From positions 2,294,001 through 2,358,000 of the forward strand of contig NC_089435.1 of NCBI RefSeq assembly GCF_026210795.1: 64,000 bases of DNA, in the 5' to 3' direction. Under the pieces are notes generated by a model. That model searched no databases and was not told the DNA's origin. It worked only from the letters and a program-made list of their open reading frames with translations. Shown here one piece after another: positions 1 through 11,399 of this stretch (position 1 is the first letter of the stretch; every line of letters starts with the position of its first letter). Source of the stretch: Rhizophagus irregularis (taxonomy: Eukaryota > Glomeromycota > Glomeromycetes > Glomerales > Glomeraceae). Both the position numbers and the translations under genes were made by a program.

Positions 1-113
1 TTCGGCGAAATGTCCATTCAGAGAAATTTCCATTCGACGAAATGACCGAAACATCCTTTCGATGAAATGGCTTCTGCGACAAGTCCTCCGGTGAAATGGA
101 CTTAGGAGAAACG
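1..113 (+). repeat. Degenerate phrase repeat, TTCGGCGAAATG type (copy 1)
   Basis: Imperfect 15-16 nt units built on TTCGGCGAAATG with changing spacers follow one another and abut a family A fragment. The same array and the same junction recur at 41950-42143, so both descend from one fusion event. The window edge cuts this copy. Confidence 0.6.
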
Positions 114-114
114 C

Positions 115-404
115 TATACCGAATTACACCCATTAGAAAATGTGAGACTCTTGAATGATAGAATTAATCTATCTCACATTCCTGATTACCAGTTGTCACG
201 TCATTATAATTACAATCCTAATTCAACAACAGATTCAGCAACAAGTCCAGTATCCTATTTATCAGTAAAATGATATTCAACAACAATCCTTCTATACTCA
301 ATCTACTTCCCAAGTATATTCAAATAATGACACCTACTGCTTCAATTTTAGTAAACGGAACTGTTTCTTACAGTATGCAAGATGGATTCCAGAATTCCCC
401 CTAA
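115..404 (+). pseudogene. Family A fragment (C-terminal two thirds), broken
   Basis: The fragment starts inside the conserved core (YTELHPLENVRLLNDRINL) and runs to the family stop after the FQNS-like end. The N-terminal half is replaced by the phrase repeat. A base missing near 210 shifts the frame before the Gln-rich part, and CAG/CAA-rich sequence then gives an in-frame TAA after YQ. The best partner is the fragment at 42144-42439, which has the same left junction. It cannot encode a normal family member. Confidence 0.75.
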
Positions 405-1430
405 GAGCTAAGGACTCTATTAATACATTTTTCGAGTAAAATAAACGAGCTATTTCCTCTTCTTTTTTTATTTTACTTTAAGGTTCGAATGATAACTCAT
501 TTTTTATTCTTTATATGGCTAAGCTAAAATATTTAATTTTAAATATAACATTACTATAAATTTTTTAACATAACCAAACGGTCCTTATCAATAGTATTAT
601 TATTTTATAAACTGAGAGTAATATAAAAAATTTAGCTTTGCAAATGAAAGTTCAACTTTAATTTTCTTATGTGAAGTTTATTTATTTATATCTTTTCATT
701 GAATTTATTTCATTTCATTTCATTTTTTTTTTTTATGATTATTACATTTCATTAATTTTCGATTATTTTGTTTATTTTCTTGGTTTTTTTTTTATAATTA
801 GGACAAAAATGTTCAATAAAATAAATTTATTTTTTTTTTATAAAAATTATTCACAATTATTTTGTTATGTTTTCAAAATCCAATTAACAAAAAGAATTTT
901 AAAATTAAATTGTTTATTATTTAATATCTAATATATTTTTTAATCGATAGTAACTATCATATTTTTCGGAAAAAATTGCAATCATATTTTTGTAAATTTT
1001 TTAATGTAAAATTTAATAAATCATTCAAAGTAAATTATGCATTTAATACAGAAAATTATTTCGGTCTTTTTTTGGAAAAATTTTTTTGTACCTGCTTAGA
1101 TTTAAAACTCTTTATATTCATATGATTAATTTTACATCATGAACATTATGGTATTGGAGAAATTCTGATTTCGTTAACGCAAAATTATAAAGGGAAGAAA
1201 GGTTGGAAAGTATATAGAAATTATAATACCGATCGTGCTTATAAACTTCTGAAAAATAAATCGGCGACACCTGTGGGAAAACTAACTCACATAAATTTCT
1301 TATAATAACAATAAAAAAATTATTTTGTCGGACATTCCCGCGTCAATACTCTTGAAGCAAATTTCGAAAGATCGATTCTAAAGTGATATTACGATAATAT
1401 ATAATCCTCAATGGACATTTTATTTTTTTT
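405..1430. other. Non-coding 3' flank of family A fragment, duplicated
   Basis: AT-rich sequence with poly-T runs and no convincing gene. It closely follows 42440-43480, so the window start is a copy of the segment that begins near 41996. The short open frame here is poly-T noise. Confidence 0.55.
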
Positions 1431-1497
1431 TATCTCGTTCATGTAAGCATATCTAGGTTCTCAGTATTTATTAGTCCGAAGTGTAACGAAGGACTAT

Positions 1498-1546
1498 ATA
1501 CTTCTATGCAAAGGTCCACTACTGTCCGTCCGGCACGTGATGATAT
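1498..1546. repeat. Short dispersed repeat
   Basis: A block with ACTTCTATGCAAAGGT followed by CCGTC and GCACGTGA also occurs near 7945-8003. It is probably the end of a transposable element; the family is not identified. Confidence 0.35.
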
Positions 1547-1984
1547 AGAATAACAAATATAATTACTCATATCGATCATATGAATAAAAAAGTTACTCAT
1601 GCGAAAAAAATTGCAACTTATGACATAAGATCTTAGTAATATATTTTTATTAATAATGTAAAAACTTGATGGCAAGTCTAAATATAAAATATAAATCTAT
1701 AAAATTACATAATCTTAATGTGGGTTTCGTCATGAGTAATCGAGTATGTAATTTAAATAATATAAATGTCTCAATATTTTTAGGTTCTTTTTTTTTGTCA
1801 TCTTTTTTTTAGGTCTTCTTTATCTTCTTTTTTTAGGCCTATCTTCTTTCTATCTTTTCTGTCTAGGTCTTCTCTTTATTAGGTCTTCTCTTAGGCCCCT
1901 TTTCTTTACATCTTCCTTTAGGTATGTGGGTTGTGGGTTTGTATTGTATGTGGATGGTGGGTGGTATGTGTATTTTTGTGTATT

Positions 1985-2222
1985 CTCTCGCTCTTTCCTT
2001 TTTTTCTCTTTCCCTTTCCCTTTCGTTTTTCCCTTTCGTTTTTCCCTCACGTTCTCCCCTTTCCCTCTCGCTCGTTTCCCTTTCCCTCACGTTCTCCCCT
2101 CTCCCTCTCGTTTTCCCCTTCCTTCACGTTTTCCCTTTCCCTTTCGTCTTTCCCTTTCTCTTTTGTATTTCCCTTTCCCTCTCATTTTCCCCTTCCCTTT
2201 CGTTTTCCCCTTTCCCCCTGAT
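1985..2222 (+). repeat. Polypyrimidine minisatellite
   Basis: The plus strand is almost purely C and T. It consists of variable 15-20 nt units of the type TTTCCCTTTCGTTTTCCC. It is open in several frames on both strands because of its composition, not because it is coding. Confidence 0.8.
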
Positions 2223-3640
2223 CAATGTTGCTGCACCTCAACGTGGTGATCAGGTGACAACAAGTTTTTAAAGACTTGGCTAAATCAGCAACAAATAGAA
2301 ATTACATGTTATATAAACCATAAACCGATTTGTTCACTTTATTAATTTATTAAATTGATTTCATATAAACATAACTAAATAAATAATTTGATATATATAT
2401 CTAATTTTTTTAAGAATATTTGATTTTGAATTATTGTGCAAAGTTTTCCATGATAACATTCTTAGGAAAAATATTAACTAGTAGCACGTTAAAGAAATTT
2501 AACATTCAAATTCAAACAAAGATTTTCTATATTTTTTAAAAAATCCTTTCGATCATATGATAAAGATATTGTAAGTTTAGTGTTAATGAATTTACAAATT
2601 ATATATCTATTTTTTTTTAAAAAAAAAATTCTCTAATACAACCAGTTTCACACTTATGTATCAATTAACAAGAAATAATCCGATATGATAAAATTATTGG
2701 GAATGATGGAGAAACCAAAATAAGTTAATTCATTGAGAAATAATAAAGAACTTTCGTAGGAATAAGATTCCGATAAATAAATTACCATTAAAGAGATTAT
2801 TCTAAATGTAATTAATTAAATAAACAACTCATTATGCTTTATCAAGAAACATTAAAAGATTCCTAATATAGTTTTATCAGATTGAAATTTAATGTTCAAA
2901 TTAGTATTTTTCATTTATTCTATTCATTTATCCAAAGTTTTTATTAATGCAATTAATTTGAATATTATAAAATAAAATTTCGAGATATAAATAACCTGCG
3001 CCAAATATTGATATGGAACTTTCTTTCTTTTGTAGATGAATAACGGGATAAACAGCTTCTCCGGTACTAAATGATGAGGAATAATGTTCTCCTTCATTTT
3101 CGTTAATTTTTGTAATCCTTAATTACAGTTATTACATACGACTTATCTGCTCGACCGTTATAAATATTTTTTTTTTTATCGGCGTATGTTACATTTGAGA
3201 TTAAAAGAAAAGAAATCGTCGAGTGTCACCTTTTTTTTTCTAGATAACTTCTGACAACATTAATAATTAATTATGAATCTTGCTCCTCAATTTATGGTTT
3301 ATTAAAAAAAATGGAGAAAAGAATTTAAGAAATTATATGAATATTTTACCCGTCACGTAAGCATGTAAAGTGATGATTAAAAAAAGTACAAGTAAAACTC
3401 TATTTGAAAAAGAAATTAGGCCCTATAAAAAAATTTTTATCTATTGTTTCTCCGTGGCATTCGTAAAAATTCCGTGAAAATGATACATTTACGGATATCC
3501 GTATTAGAGAGATGAAAATTTACATGATTTAAGGCTATAAATTCCATGAAAATGATATATTCACGGAAAAAACACGGAAATATAAAACATACAAATAATC
3601 AAATATTACGTCATACATAATGAAAATAAATTGCTCATCA
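2223..3640. other. Non-coding; contains a dispersed paralogous block
   Basis: No gene is seen. About 2755-3130 is a diverged copy of sequence at 20140-20560 and at 34400-34596 joined to 35720-35910, recognised by the GCGCCAAATNTTGATAT stretch. It is a second example of this block without the LTR found in the 34-35 kb copy. Confidence 0.5.
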
Positions 3641-3817
3641 TTTCTTATAGGGAGGAAGTTATTATTCTACGCTACTAACGAAAAAATTTTATCAAATTGA
3701 GGAACAAAGTTTTGAGAACGATTCTTTCTTGGAATTACAAAAATTTTGTACTGATTTAACGTCTAAAGAACCGGATAAGATATTCAAATCTTTAAATTTT
3801 TCTTCAATTCCAGAAAA

Positions 3818-4106
3818 TAGTGTTTGGAATCGAATATATTCGAATATACTCGAGTATTCATTTAAATTTATAAAGTGTATTCGAATAATATTCGAATAAG
3901 TTAAATTTCCTTTTATAGTAATGATTTACATAATTTTTGGCCTGAATTATGATTTTAACTCAGTTAAATTTAAGGATTTAATGCCCAATTAGAATTTTAA
4001 CTATACTATATCTGGCTAAATGAATACTTGAATAACCACTATGCTTATTCGAATACTCGAATATACTCGAGTTATTCGAATAACTGTTATATGATTCCAA
4101 ACACTA
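3818..4106. mobile_element. hAT-type MITE, copy 1 (289 bp)
   Basis: The ends are inverted (TAGTGTTTGGAATC / GATTCCAAACACTA) and sub-terminal sequence carries repeated TATTCGAATA motifs. The exact 8-bp duplication CCAGAAAA lies on both sides (3810-3817 and 4107-4114). Removing the element and one duplication restores the BACK reading frame (SSIPEKLLITI). It has no coding capacity. A copy of the same length lies at 9790-10078. Confidence 0.9.
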
Positions 4107-4478
4107 CCAGAAAAACTTTTGATCACAATTATTCAAAGTGATAATCTTCAGATGGACGAAATTCAAGTATGGAAACATATGGTTAAATGGGGACATGCTC
4201 AAAATCAAGAACTTCCTTCTGATCTTACAAATTTTTCAAAAGAAAGTGGAAATTCGCAGGTAATCTAAATGATCGGCGGCGTAACAGTATAGTATAATTT
4301 ATACCTGGAATACAGTAATTTGTATCTAATATTTTAAGTTATTGTTTATTAGAATAAATATACACTTTAAAATTATACATATAAGTTTTAAATTTACATA
4401 TATACTTTGTTTCACTTTATTTTACGATAAACATAACACAAATCGTTACTATCACGTGACTTCGACGCAGATCGATAA

Positions 4479-5237
4479 TGTCACGGGATATTTCTTTTTA
4501 TCTTATTTATTATTCTATTTTTATCTTTTAGTTATTTTTAGTTATTTTTAGATATATTACCTGTAGTTGTTTTTAGTTGTTTATGGATTAGATAAAAAGT
4601 GGAAGCTTAGCGATGTAAAGTGGCTGAATATAGGTGGCTGTATAGACAAACGTGCCCGGATCGCCACAATTATTGGCCGGGAGACAATTATGTCCGAAGG
4701 ACAGATTCGTCCTAAAAATTTAACATTATATAAAGGGCCGATGTTGGAAGATAAAGTTCTAGTTCAGTTTAGAATTCGTCTAGTTTTATTGTTATAAGAT
4801 AGATATCCAGATATTACAGAGCGCCGGTTGAGGCAGTAATATCGTATTCTTTTTATTAACGAATAAACCTGTCGATTTGCTTCCGAATTATTTATACACG
4901 TTTTATCACATATTATCATATTGTTTATTATCGTTCCATATCATTTATTATCATTGTTTTTTTTTTATTATCACTTACTAATTTTTCGTTATACATCGTT
5001 GATTATCTGTATACACTACATTATTGACTATTATTATATACACCCACTCCGATCTACCTTTAATTTGTCATATTGATTATTATCATTCACTATCGTTTGT
5101 TATCGTTTATTAACCTTTTATTATATATCATTATTTATCTATACCATTATTTACCTTACCACTTGTTATCATTCATTAACCGATCCTTATATTTATTTCT
5201 GTTACTACCTACCAAACGTCATAAATCGGTGGTAACA
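4479..5237 (+). mobile_element. Solo LTR-like element, copy 1
   Basis: The element begins TGTCACGGGATA and ends GGTGGTAACA, the TG...CA form of LTRs, and is flanked by a 4-bp direct repeat ATAA (4475-4478 and 5238-5241). It contains an AATAAA at about 4861 followed by TTATTATCG/TTATCATT-rich sequence. An open stretch at 4567-4797 recurs in the second copy, so it is part of the repeat and not a host gene. The second copy lies inverted at 34597-35719. No internal retrotransposon genes are present. Confidence 0.65.
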
Positions 5238-5335
5238 ATAATAACAAAGATTTCAAAACTTTAAAGAATAATATTAGCCAATGTATTCCATTTATCAATT
5301 TCATAATTTATCTTTTGAAGAGTTTTCGGATAAAG

Positions 5336-5507
5336 TATATATGTTGTTGATTCAAAACTACCAATAGGATGTGACGAATTATGTATATACACGTGATGAT
5401 CTACATAGTAAAATTACAATATATGTAATGCACGTGATCTGGTGTTGATCTCACGCAGCGTGAGTTTTAATCTGAGGCAAGAATCAATCTGAGGCACAAC
5501 ATATATA
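5336..5507. mobile_element. Foldback MITE, copy 1
   Basis: The ends read TATATATGTTG on the left and CAACATATATA on the right, with a shared TTGATTC and AAAACT further in. The right arm has two extra TCTGAGGC-containing pieces. The centre holds two CACGTGA sites. It sits inside the BTB-BACK-TLDc pseudogene. A second copy at 7644-7785 carries the centre in reverse. Confidence 0.6.
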
Positions 5508-5878
5508 AGAATGATTTATTATGAAACCTAATAACCTATCAGTAATCTCGTATGAATATTGATTCCAAAATCATTACAACTCAATATTAATCTCAAAATG
5601 GATCGACAAATTAGAAATTACGGATGAATAGAAAATGCGTACGAATTCAAGTTATTACTTCGTGGAACTCGTGATGGATTTACATCTAAAAATTTCATGA
5701 AGTCTGTGACAATCAATCTCATACTATAACAATCATTCTATTACATGGGAATCTAATGAGTTTAGTGAAAGTTGTGATGAAGCTTTTAACTCTACTAAAG
5801 ATAGTTTTATATTCTCTTTTAAAGATAGTGATGATATTGAAAGTTATATTTTAAGTCGTATAAAATTTGAAAAATATG

Positions 5879-5914
5879 TTATATACACAGTGAAATTCGA
5901 TAAACCGGATCTAT
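5879..5914. mobile_element. Terminal fragment of a pogo/mariner-like element
   Basis: The terminal sequence CAGTGAAATTCGATAAACC with a preceding TA matches the left end of the element at 9265-9775. Nothing else of the element is present. Confidence 0.45.
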
Positions 5915-6225
5915 GATAATTAATAGTTGGATGTATTTGTAAGAATACATTAAATATTAACTATTTTAAACTAAAATTAGTAATTTCCCGGCTATCTATA
6001 TGAGGCCGGGAAATAAGTAAACGAAGATTCCTGGTAATTTATAAACTCAGCTAATTTTTGTAAATTAGTATGAAGGCGACACAAATAATTGTCCGAGTAG
6101 GACAATTCTTGTCATATGATTTGATCGACACTAAATAGTGAAATTGCGTAATTATATGGTTATTTATAGATATCATAGATATCATGAAATGTAGTGTTTT
6201 TTTTGTTTGTTTACCGTTTGACAAG

Positions 6226-6443
6226 TTTTGGCAATCCCCGCCCCATTTTTTCTTATTCATATATAAATAAATAATATAAAAATTAAAGTTTAATGTATTT
6301 TTACCCCCCGTAATTATTAACTTACACACATTTTTTTGGCAATCCCCGCCCCATTTTTTCTTATTCATATATAAATAAATAATATAAAAATTAAAAGTTT
6401 AATGTATTTTTCCCCCCGTAATTATTAACTCACGCGCATTTTT
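6226..6443. repeat. Direct tandem duplication, two units of ~108 bp
   Basis: Two consecutive copies start TTTTGGCAATCCCCGCCCC and differ at only a few positions, for example one extra A and ACCCCCC versus CCCCCC. The array ends about 250 bp before the start of the family A gene at 6693, so it lies in its probable promoter region. Confidence 0.85.
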
Positions 6444-6692
6444 ATTAAATTTGAAACAATCACAAAAGTTTTCAATTCAATAATAGAATAATGAAAATGA
6501 TATTCTTTCGTCTTACAGTAATTCACGTACTTTGTACTTTTTTTTTTGATATAAATTTCTCATTTTTTCCTTTTTTCATCTACCATACTCCAAAAAATTC
6601 TCTTCATAAAGATCAAAAATAAAAAATAAATAAAATTTCCACACATTATTTTCACAAATATTTAATTATAATTTAAAAATTTATTTATAAAA

Positions 6693-7235
6693 ATGAATTC
6701 AAATAATCCAACTTCTCAAGATTATTCTGATTTACCAACGTATCAAGCTGATACTATCTCCGTGCTTTTTCATAATAATAATAATAACAATGACCAACAC
6801 ACTTCCATTAACAATGTAGAAATGTCTAATACCTTCATTATTAATACTTTGCCCGCACTTCATAACGATACATTTGAATTTTACTTTCCTTTACCAAACA
6901 GTGCACGTATTTATTACGTTACATATACCGAATTACATCCATTAGAAAATGCACGACTCTTGAATAACAGCATTAATTTATCTCGCATTCCTGATCATCA
7001 GCTTCCACATCATTATAATATTCAATCTTTGATTCGACAACAAATTCAACAACAAGACCAACAACCCGTTTATCAACAACAAAATAATGTTCAACAACAA
7101 TTTTTTGATACTACAATTCAACCTACTTCTCAAGTATATTCAGATAATAATAACGCTTATAATGCAGCTTCAAATTCAGTAAACGGAACTATTTCTGATA
7201 ATATTCAAGATACAGAATTTCAGAATTCTTACTAA
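6693..7235 (+). CDS. Family A Asn/Gln-rich orphan protein, 180 aa, intact
   Basis: A single uninterrupted frame starts at ATGAATTC, the start shared by other members, and ends in TAA. The N-terminal 60 residues are Asn/Ser/Thr-rich. Residues 60-115 hold the conserved core (FEFYFPLPNSARIYYVTY, ELHPLENARLLN, LSRIPDHQLPHHYN). From about residue 110 a Gln-rich tract follows (IRQQIQQQDQQ, YQQQNNVQQQFF), then an Asn/Ser tail ending FQNSY. There is no signal peptide, membrane segment or known catalytic motif, so it is probably intracellular. Composition resembles prion-like low-complexity proteins; that is inference only. This is the most diverged copy (PTSQDYSDLPTYQ replaces QNTQDYYNLS) and lies outside the duplicated blocks of the others. 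Function is unknown. Confidence 0.75.
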   Translation: MNSNNPTSQDYSDLPTYQADTISVLFHNNNNNNDQHTSINNVEMSNTFIINTLPALHNDTFEFYFPLPNSARIYYVTYTELHPLENARLLNNSINLSRIPDHQLPHHYNIQSLIRQQIQQQDQQPVYQQQNNVQQQFFDTTIQPTSQVYSDNNNAYNAASNSVNGTISDNIQDTEFQNSY

Positions 7236-9264
7236 GGAAAATATATTTTGAGATCGACACACCTAACTAAATTTGTAATTATAGTTAGCCACAATGCATG
7301 ATACATGATTTTGTGTTTAAGTTGTTATTTTAAAAATATTAGATTTTAACTTAATGTCATAAATTTTTTTTTTAATTTATTTATTTTGATCAAATTTATT
7401 TACTTATTTATTATATTTTACTTTTATATATATTTTGCGTTGACATTTAAACTGAAATAAAACTGTTTTTTAATAAAAAATTACGTGTTTCGTGCGAAGT
7501 ATTCGTAAAGTTAAAGGCACTGCAAGAGGGTAGCAGCTTTACTTCCAAGAACCAGACCATCGCAGATATTAATTTGACGAGCTAGTAATTCTAACACTTT
7601 AAAAATAAAAAATAAAAACTAAGTACTATAAATAAATGTATGGCCGTGAGATCAACACCAGATCACGTGCATTACATATATGGTAATTTTACTATGTAGA
7701 TCATCACGTGTATATACATAATTCGTCACATCCTATTGGTAGTTTTAATCTGAGGCAAGAATCAATCTGAGGCACAACATATATATTAAATTAAATTAGT
7801 TTACATTCTTTCTTAATTATACCAAATTTGGCATAAATCGGCATTTACGCCAATTACACTACATGCTAAATTTCTTTAAAAACGAATTAGTAAATACGTA
7901 GGTTTGAACAACATAACGTGGCGGAGGGAATTTTACAATTCTGGTACTTCTATGCAAAGGTGACACAAAAAAATGTCCGTCTGTCCTCCAGCACGTGACG
8001 ACGTACAGCAAGTTTTAATATTCAAATTAAAAGTATTAAAAAGGAAAGAGAAGTATAAACATGATTTGATATTGAATATTTTCGAATGAAATGTATTGTA
8101 CTGATTAGTTTCATTGCAATTAACAGTTCCCTGTTAGACTTTTTAGCGAATAGAATCTAATTTAAAATTTATTATTATTATTATTATATTTTTTAAAAAA
8201 GTGAAAATTAAAAATGAATATTAATCATTGGTTTGGTATTACTTATAATGTTACTAATGTTACTCGTATTTTCATTTACCTGCAATTTATGTCAGCATTA
8301 TAATCATTTGGTGTCATTTTTATCGAAGCTCAACATGAAAAGTGTTGAGAAAAAACTCGGTGTGCTAGGAGAATAAACTTATTTAACACTATTTTTTATA
8401 ATTAAATTAACGCGTGTAATATTTTTAATACATTAAGATAGTATTCTTTTAGTAAATTATAGTCATTTTTCTTTTAAGCCTTCTTTAACTTTTATCATCA
8501 TTCTTTAATTAATAATATATTAGATTAGTATAACGACTGTAATCGTGACGCTCTAAGAAACGATTGTTAAGTAACCACATACTGTGTAAACTCTTAGATT
8601 TAATTAAAATTAAATACTTCCGAAACTAGTTTGGTATTATTTTAAAAATTCAAAATGTATAAATGTCCATGGAATGACGGAATTTGTTGATAAAAGTCAT
8701 GAACCATTATTGAGCTTAATTATATAGTCGTACCAATAAAAATCATGATATATTGTGTCACATGTAAAACCGTGAAAAATAGTGTTAAATACGATATCAT
8801 TAATAATACTATCTGAAAGTAAAAGGTTACGTTCAGGAATAGATGATTATCAATTCCCCGTAGACAATTTAATAAAATCTCATTATACCATTTTTATATT
8901 TAAATAAATTAGGTGATGTCGATAATAATTGAGTACTTGATCGATGAAAATAAAATTGCATAAATATTCGCAATTTATTAAGAACCTTAATTTTATATAA
9001 AAATATAGTGAGTGTCGCAAAAAGTGAGTGAGTGACATGAAATGTTTGAAAATTTATTAAAAGAAATAAAAATATAATAAATAAATTAACAAATATAAAA
9101 GATATTTATCCAATAATTTTAAATGCTTTGTATTCTTCCACAGAAAAATTATCAACACCATTTGATGTGTTTTTCGTAAAAACCCTTCGAACAACCACCA
9201 AAAACTCCAATTAAAGAAAGTCACCACCAAATGATGGGCCATAACCGCCATAACCAAAGCGTTA
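7236..9264. other. Non-coding interval
   Basis: AT-rich 3' flank of the family A gene, then unique-looking sequence with no supported gene. It includes the foldback MITE at 7644-7785 and the short dispersed repeat at 7945-8003. Confidence 0.5.
7644..7785. mobile_element. Foldback MITE, copy 2, centre inverted
   Basis: The right arm (TTTTAATCTGAGGCAAG through GGCACAACATATATA) is in the same direction as at 5336-5507. The ~110-bp centre, with two CACGTGA sites and CCAATAGGATGTGACG, is reversed. The left arm is worn down. Confidence 0.6.
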
Positions 9265-9775
9265 TACACAGTGAAATTCGATAAACCGGATCTTATATAA
9301 ACCGGATTTGGGCCTAAACCGGACTTTTTTGCTGGAATCAGATCACGTATATTAAAATAGTTTCGATATACCGGAGTTTACTAGTAAAAGCTCGATATTC
9401 GATATAACGGATCAATTTTCTAACCAGCTATAGTAAAAATGATTCGATAAACCGGATCACATGATCATTAACCAATAAAATTTAAGTAACGTGATGCGGT
9501 GAATCTTAATTTTGGCCAGAATTATAAAAATCTTAATTCCGGCCGAAGTTATATATTACTTATATATTCAATTAAAAATATTTTATATTCATTTTCATGA
9601 CCTCTATGACGTAAAACTAAGATGAAAAATTAAAATATAGTGTATATTAATTTTATTAGCATGAATTTTTTTAAAAAAATTCAGTATAATAGATTTTCAA
9701 TATATCGAAATTTTTTCGCTATACCGGATATCCTGGTAAACTGGATATTTTTAGTGGAACCGATATAAACGGTGG
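9265..9775. mobile_element. Non-autonomous pogo/mariner-like element remnant
   Basis: It starts after a TA with CAGTGAAATTCGATAAACC, then repeats CGATAAACCGGAT and CGATATACCGGA motifs in both directions, as pogo-like ends do. The right end near TTTTTAGTGGAACCGATA is poorly defined. No transposase frame is present. Confidence 0.5.
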
Positions 9776-9789
9776 TTACAACTCCCGGG

Positions 9790-10078
9790 TAGTGTTTAGA
9801 ATCGAATATATTCGAATATACTCGAGTATTCATTTAAATTTATAAAGTGTATTCGAATAATATTCGAATAAGTTAAATTTCCTTTTATAGTAATGATTTA
9901 CATAATTTTTAGCCTGAATTATGATTTTAACTCAGTTAAATTTAAGGATTTAATGCTCAATTAGAATTTTAACTATACTATATCTGGCTAAATGAATACT
10001 CGAATAACCACTATGCTTATTCGAATACTCGAATATACTCGAGTTATTCGAATAACTGTTACATGATTCTAAACACTA
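9790..10078. mobile_element. hAT-type MITE, copy 2 (289 bp)
   Basis: Same length as the copy at 3818-4106 and nearly identical to it. The ends are TAGTGTTTAGAATC / GATTCTAAACACTA. Flanking 8-mers are CTCCCGGG (9782-9789) and CTCCTGGG (10079-10086), an 8-bp duplication with one transition. It inserted next to the right end of the pogo-like remnant. Confidence 0.88.
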
Positions 10079-10135
10079 CTCCTGGGTTATAGAAATTTCG
10101 TGATTTTCATGGTTACACAGCATAGTTTCAGGTTA

Positions 10136-10520
10136 GGCTGCTCCAATTTAATAGTTTGTTTAACGTCCTAACTTTATATAAAAATTGAGGGGGGGGAGGG
10201 GATCAAATTAAGTAAACATTTAAAAATAAACATAGTTTTTTCTTTATCACTCAATGCATTTTTACTAAAAATACATCTTGGTTTATTACAGATAATGCAA
10301 TTAATAAGTTTACGTATATTACTTTTATTAATTATACTACTAGGAATATTTTCTTTGGTAGATTCAAATGCACTGGAAAGAAATTCTTTTAAATATTATA
10401 CAGATCGGTGATGTTAGTATTATAAGTCACGTGATATAACATATGTTTGTTTATTTTTAAAAATTTTTCAAAAATGAGGGGGGTGGGGTACGTTAAACAA
10501 ACTATTAAATTGGAGTGGCC
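10136..10520. mobile_element. Harbinger/Tourist-like MITE (385 bp)
   Basis: The arms are GGCTGCTCCAATTTAATAG and, inverted, GGCCACTCCAATTTAATAG, extending through TTTGTTTAACGT. TTA is duplicated on both sides (10133-10135 and 10521-10523). A 3-bp TTA/TAA target with GGC termini is typical of PIF/Harbinger elements. Two G-rich stretches lie inside the arms. No coding capacity. Confidence 0.8.
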
Positions 10521-11399
10521 TTACCTGTTAAAATTATTTTAGCTAATTTCTTTTTGTGGTATAAAATGTGTATATTATGACTTTTTCTTACAATAGGAGA
10601 ACTTTAGTGAAACATATCATATTCTAATTTATTTAGTTTGTGGAATGCGGATTTATGGTTTAATGATATAGTTCATTAATTTTTTATAAAATTAAAATAT
10701 GATAGACCGCAGCTTTCAATGTTTTTTTTAAAAAAAAAGAGGGAAGGAACAAGGAAGAAATACTTTTTTCTTAATACTAAAAAAACTCGAAACAAAAAGT
10801 CGCTATACAAATAAATTTAATCCTATTTTCTTTTTTTTTTCTTTGCTCAATTTCCAAGAATAATCGATATACATATACTAACTATATTTTATATTGTTGA
10901 AATTTTACTGAGTCAGATTTAAAGAATAAAAGTAAACTATTTACTATTTACGTAAATTATCAATGATCTCACATTCAGAAATTATAATTTTTTTTTGATT
11001 ATCTTTGCATATTCAAGATTTGACAATGTTGATCTTTTGTATATAAGATACGATCTTTACTTTCGGATTTGAAAAAAATTTTATGAGGTATATTTTTTTT
11101 TTCTACAAAAAAAAATTTTTTATACAGTATGTTTGTACTGTATATAATACATAACATAGACAAGTTTATAAACTAATCCCAAAAAAATTTCATGATTGGA
11201 TTATTTTCATTTTGTACGTCCACCTAGTGTCACTAACGGTCAGCTATGCTACCATTATAATAGGAAAAAAGAAGAAATAAGAAAAATCTTGTAAAAAGGA
11301 ATTTCTTTAAAAGTCTTATATTAAGCACGTGACCATGTTGACTGTCAATTTTAATCTTTTTACGCATACTGTATATGTATAATATTGATGGTTATTAGA
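10521..11399. other. Non-coding interval
   Basis: AT-rich DNA with many homopolymer runs. No gene, RNA or defined repeat was recognised. Confidence 0.4.

Larger units (their letters stand above)
3690..5885 (+). pseudogene. BTB-BACK-TLDc protein pseudogene split by three insertions
   Basis: Pieces of one gene can be read in order. They are a pre-BACK/BACK segment at about 3690-3817 (SFENDSFLELQKFCTDL, SKEPDKIFKSLNF) and its continuation at 4107-4258 (KLLITIIQSDNLQ, VWKHMVKWG). More BACK sequence follows at 5249-5335 (DFKTLKNN, QCIPFINF). At 5555-5885 come the hinge (KWIDKLEITDE) and TLDc domain (EFKLLLRGTRDGF, DSFIFSFKDSDD, YILSR). The gaps are a 289-bp hAT-like MITE, an LTR-like element with about 220 bp before it, and a foldback element. 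The gene also has a frameshift near 5304, a stop at 5629-5631 and a deletion inside TLDc. The BTB domain was not found upstream. In the living family such proteins are thought to be ubiquitin-ligase adaptors or oxidation-resistance-type proteins; this copy is dead. Confidence 0.8.

Noticed and set aside
1850-2271. Several overlapping open frames on both strands
   Set aside because: They are produced by the polypyrimidine repeat; the peptides are Phe/Ser/Pro or Arg/Glu/Lys strings with no domain.
4567-4797. 76-codon frame that looks protein-like
   Set aside because: The same sequence recurs, in reverse and without an open frame, inside the LTR-like element at 34597-35719, so it is repeat sequence.
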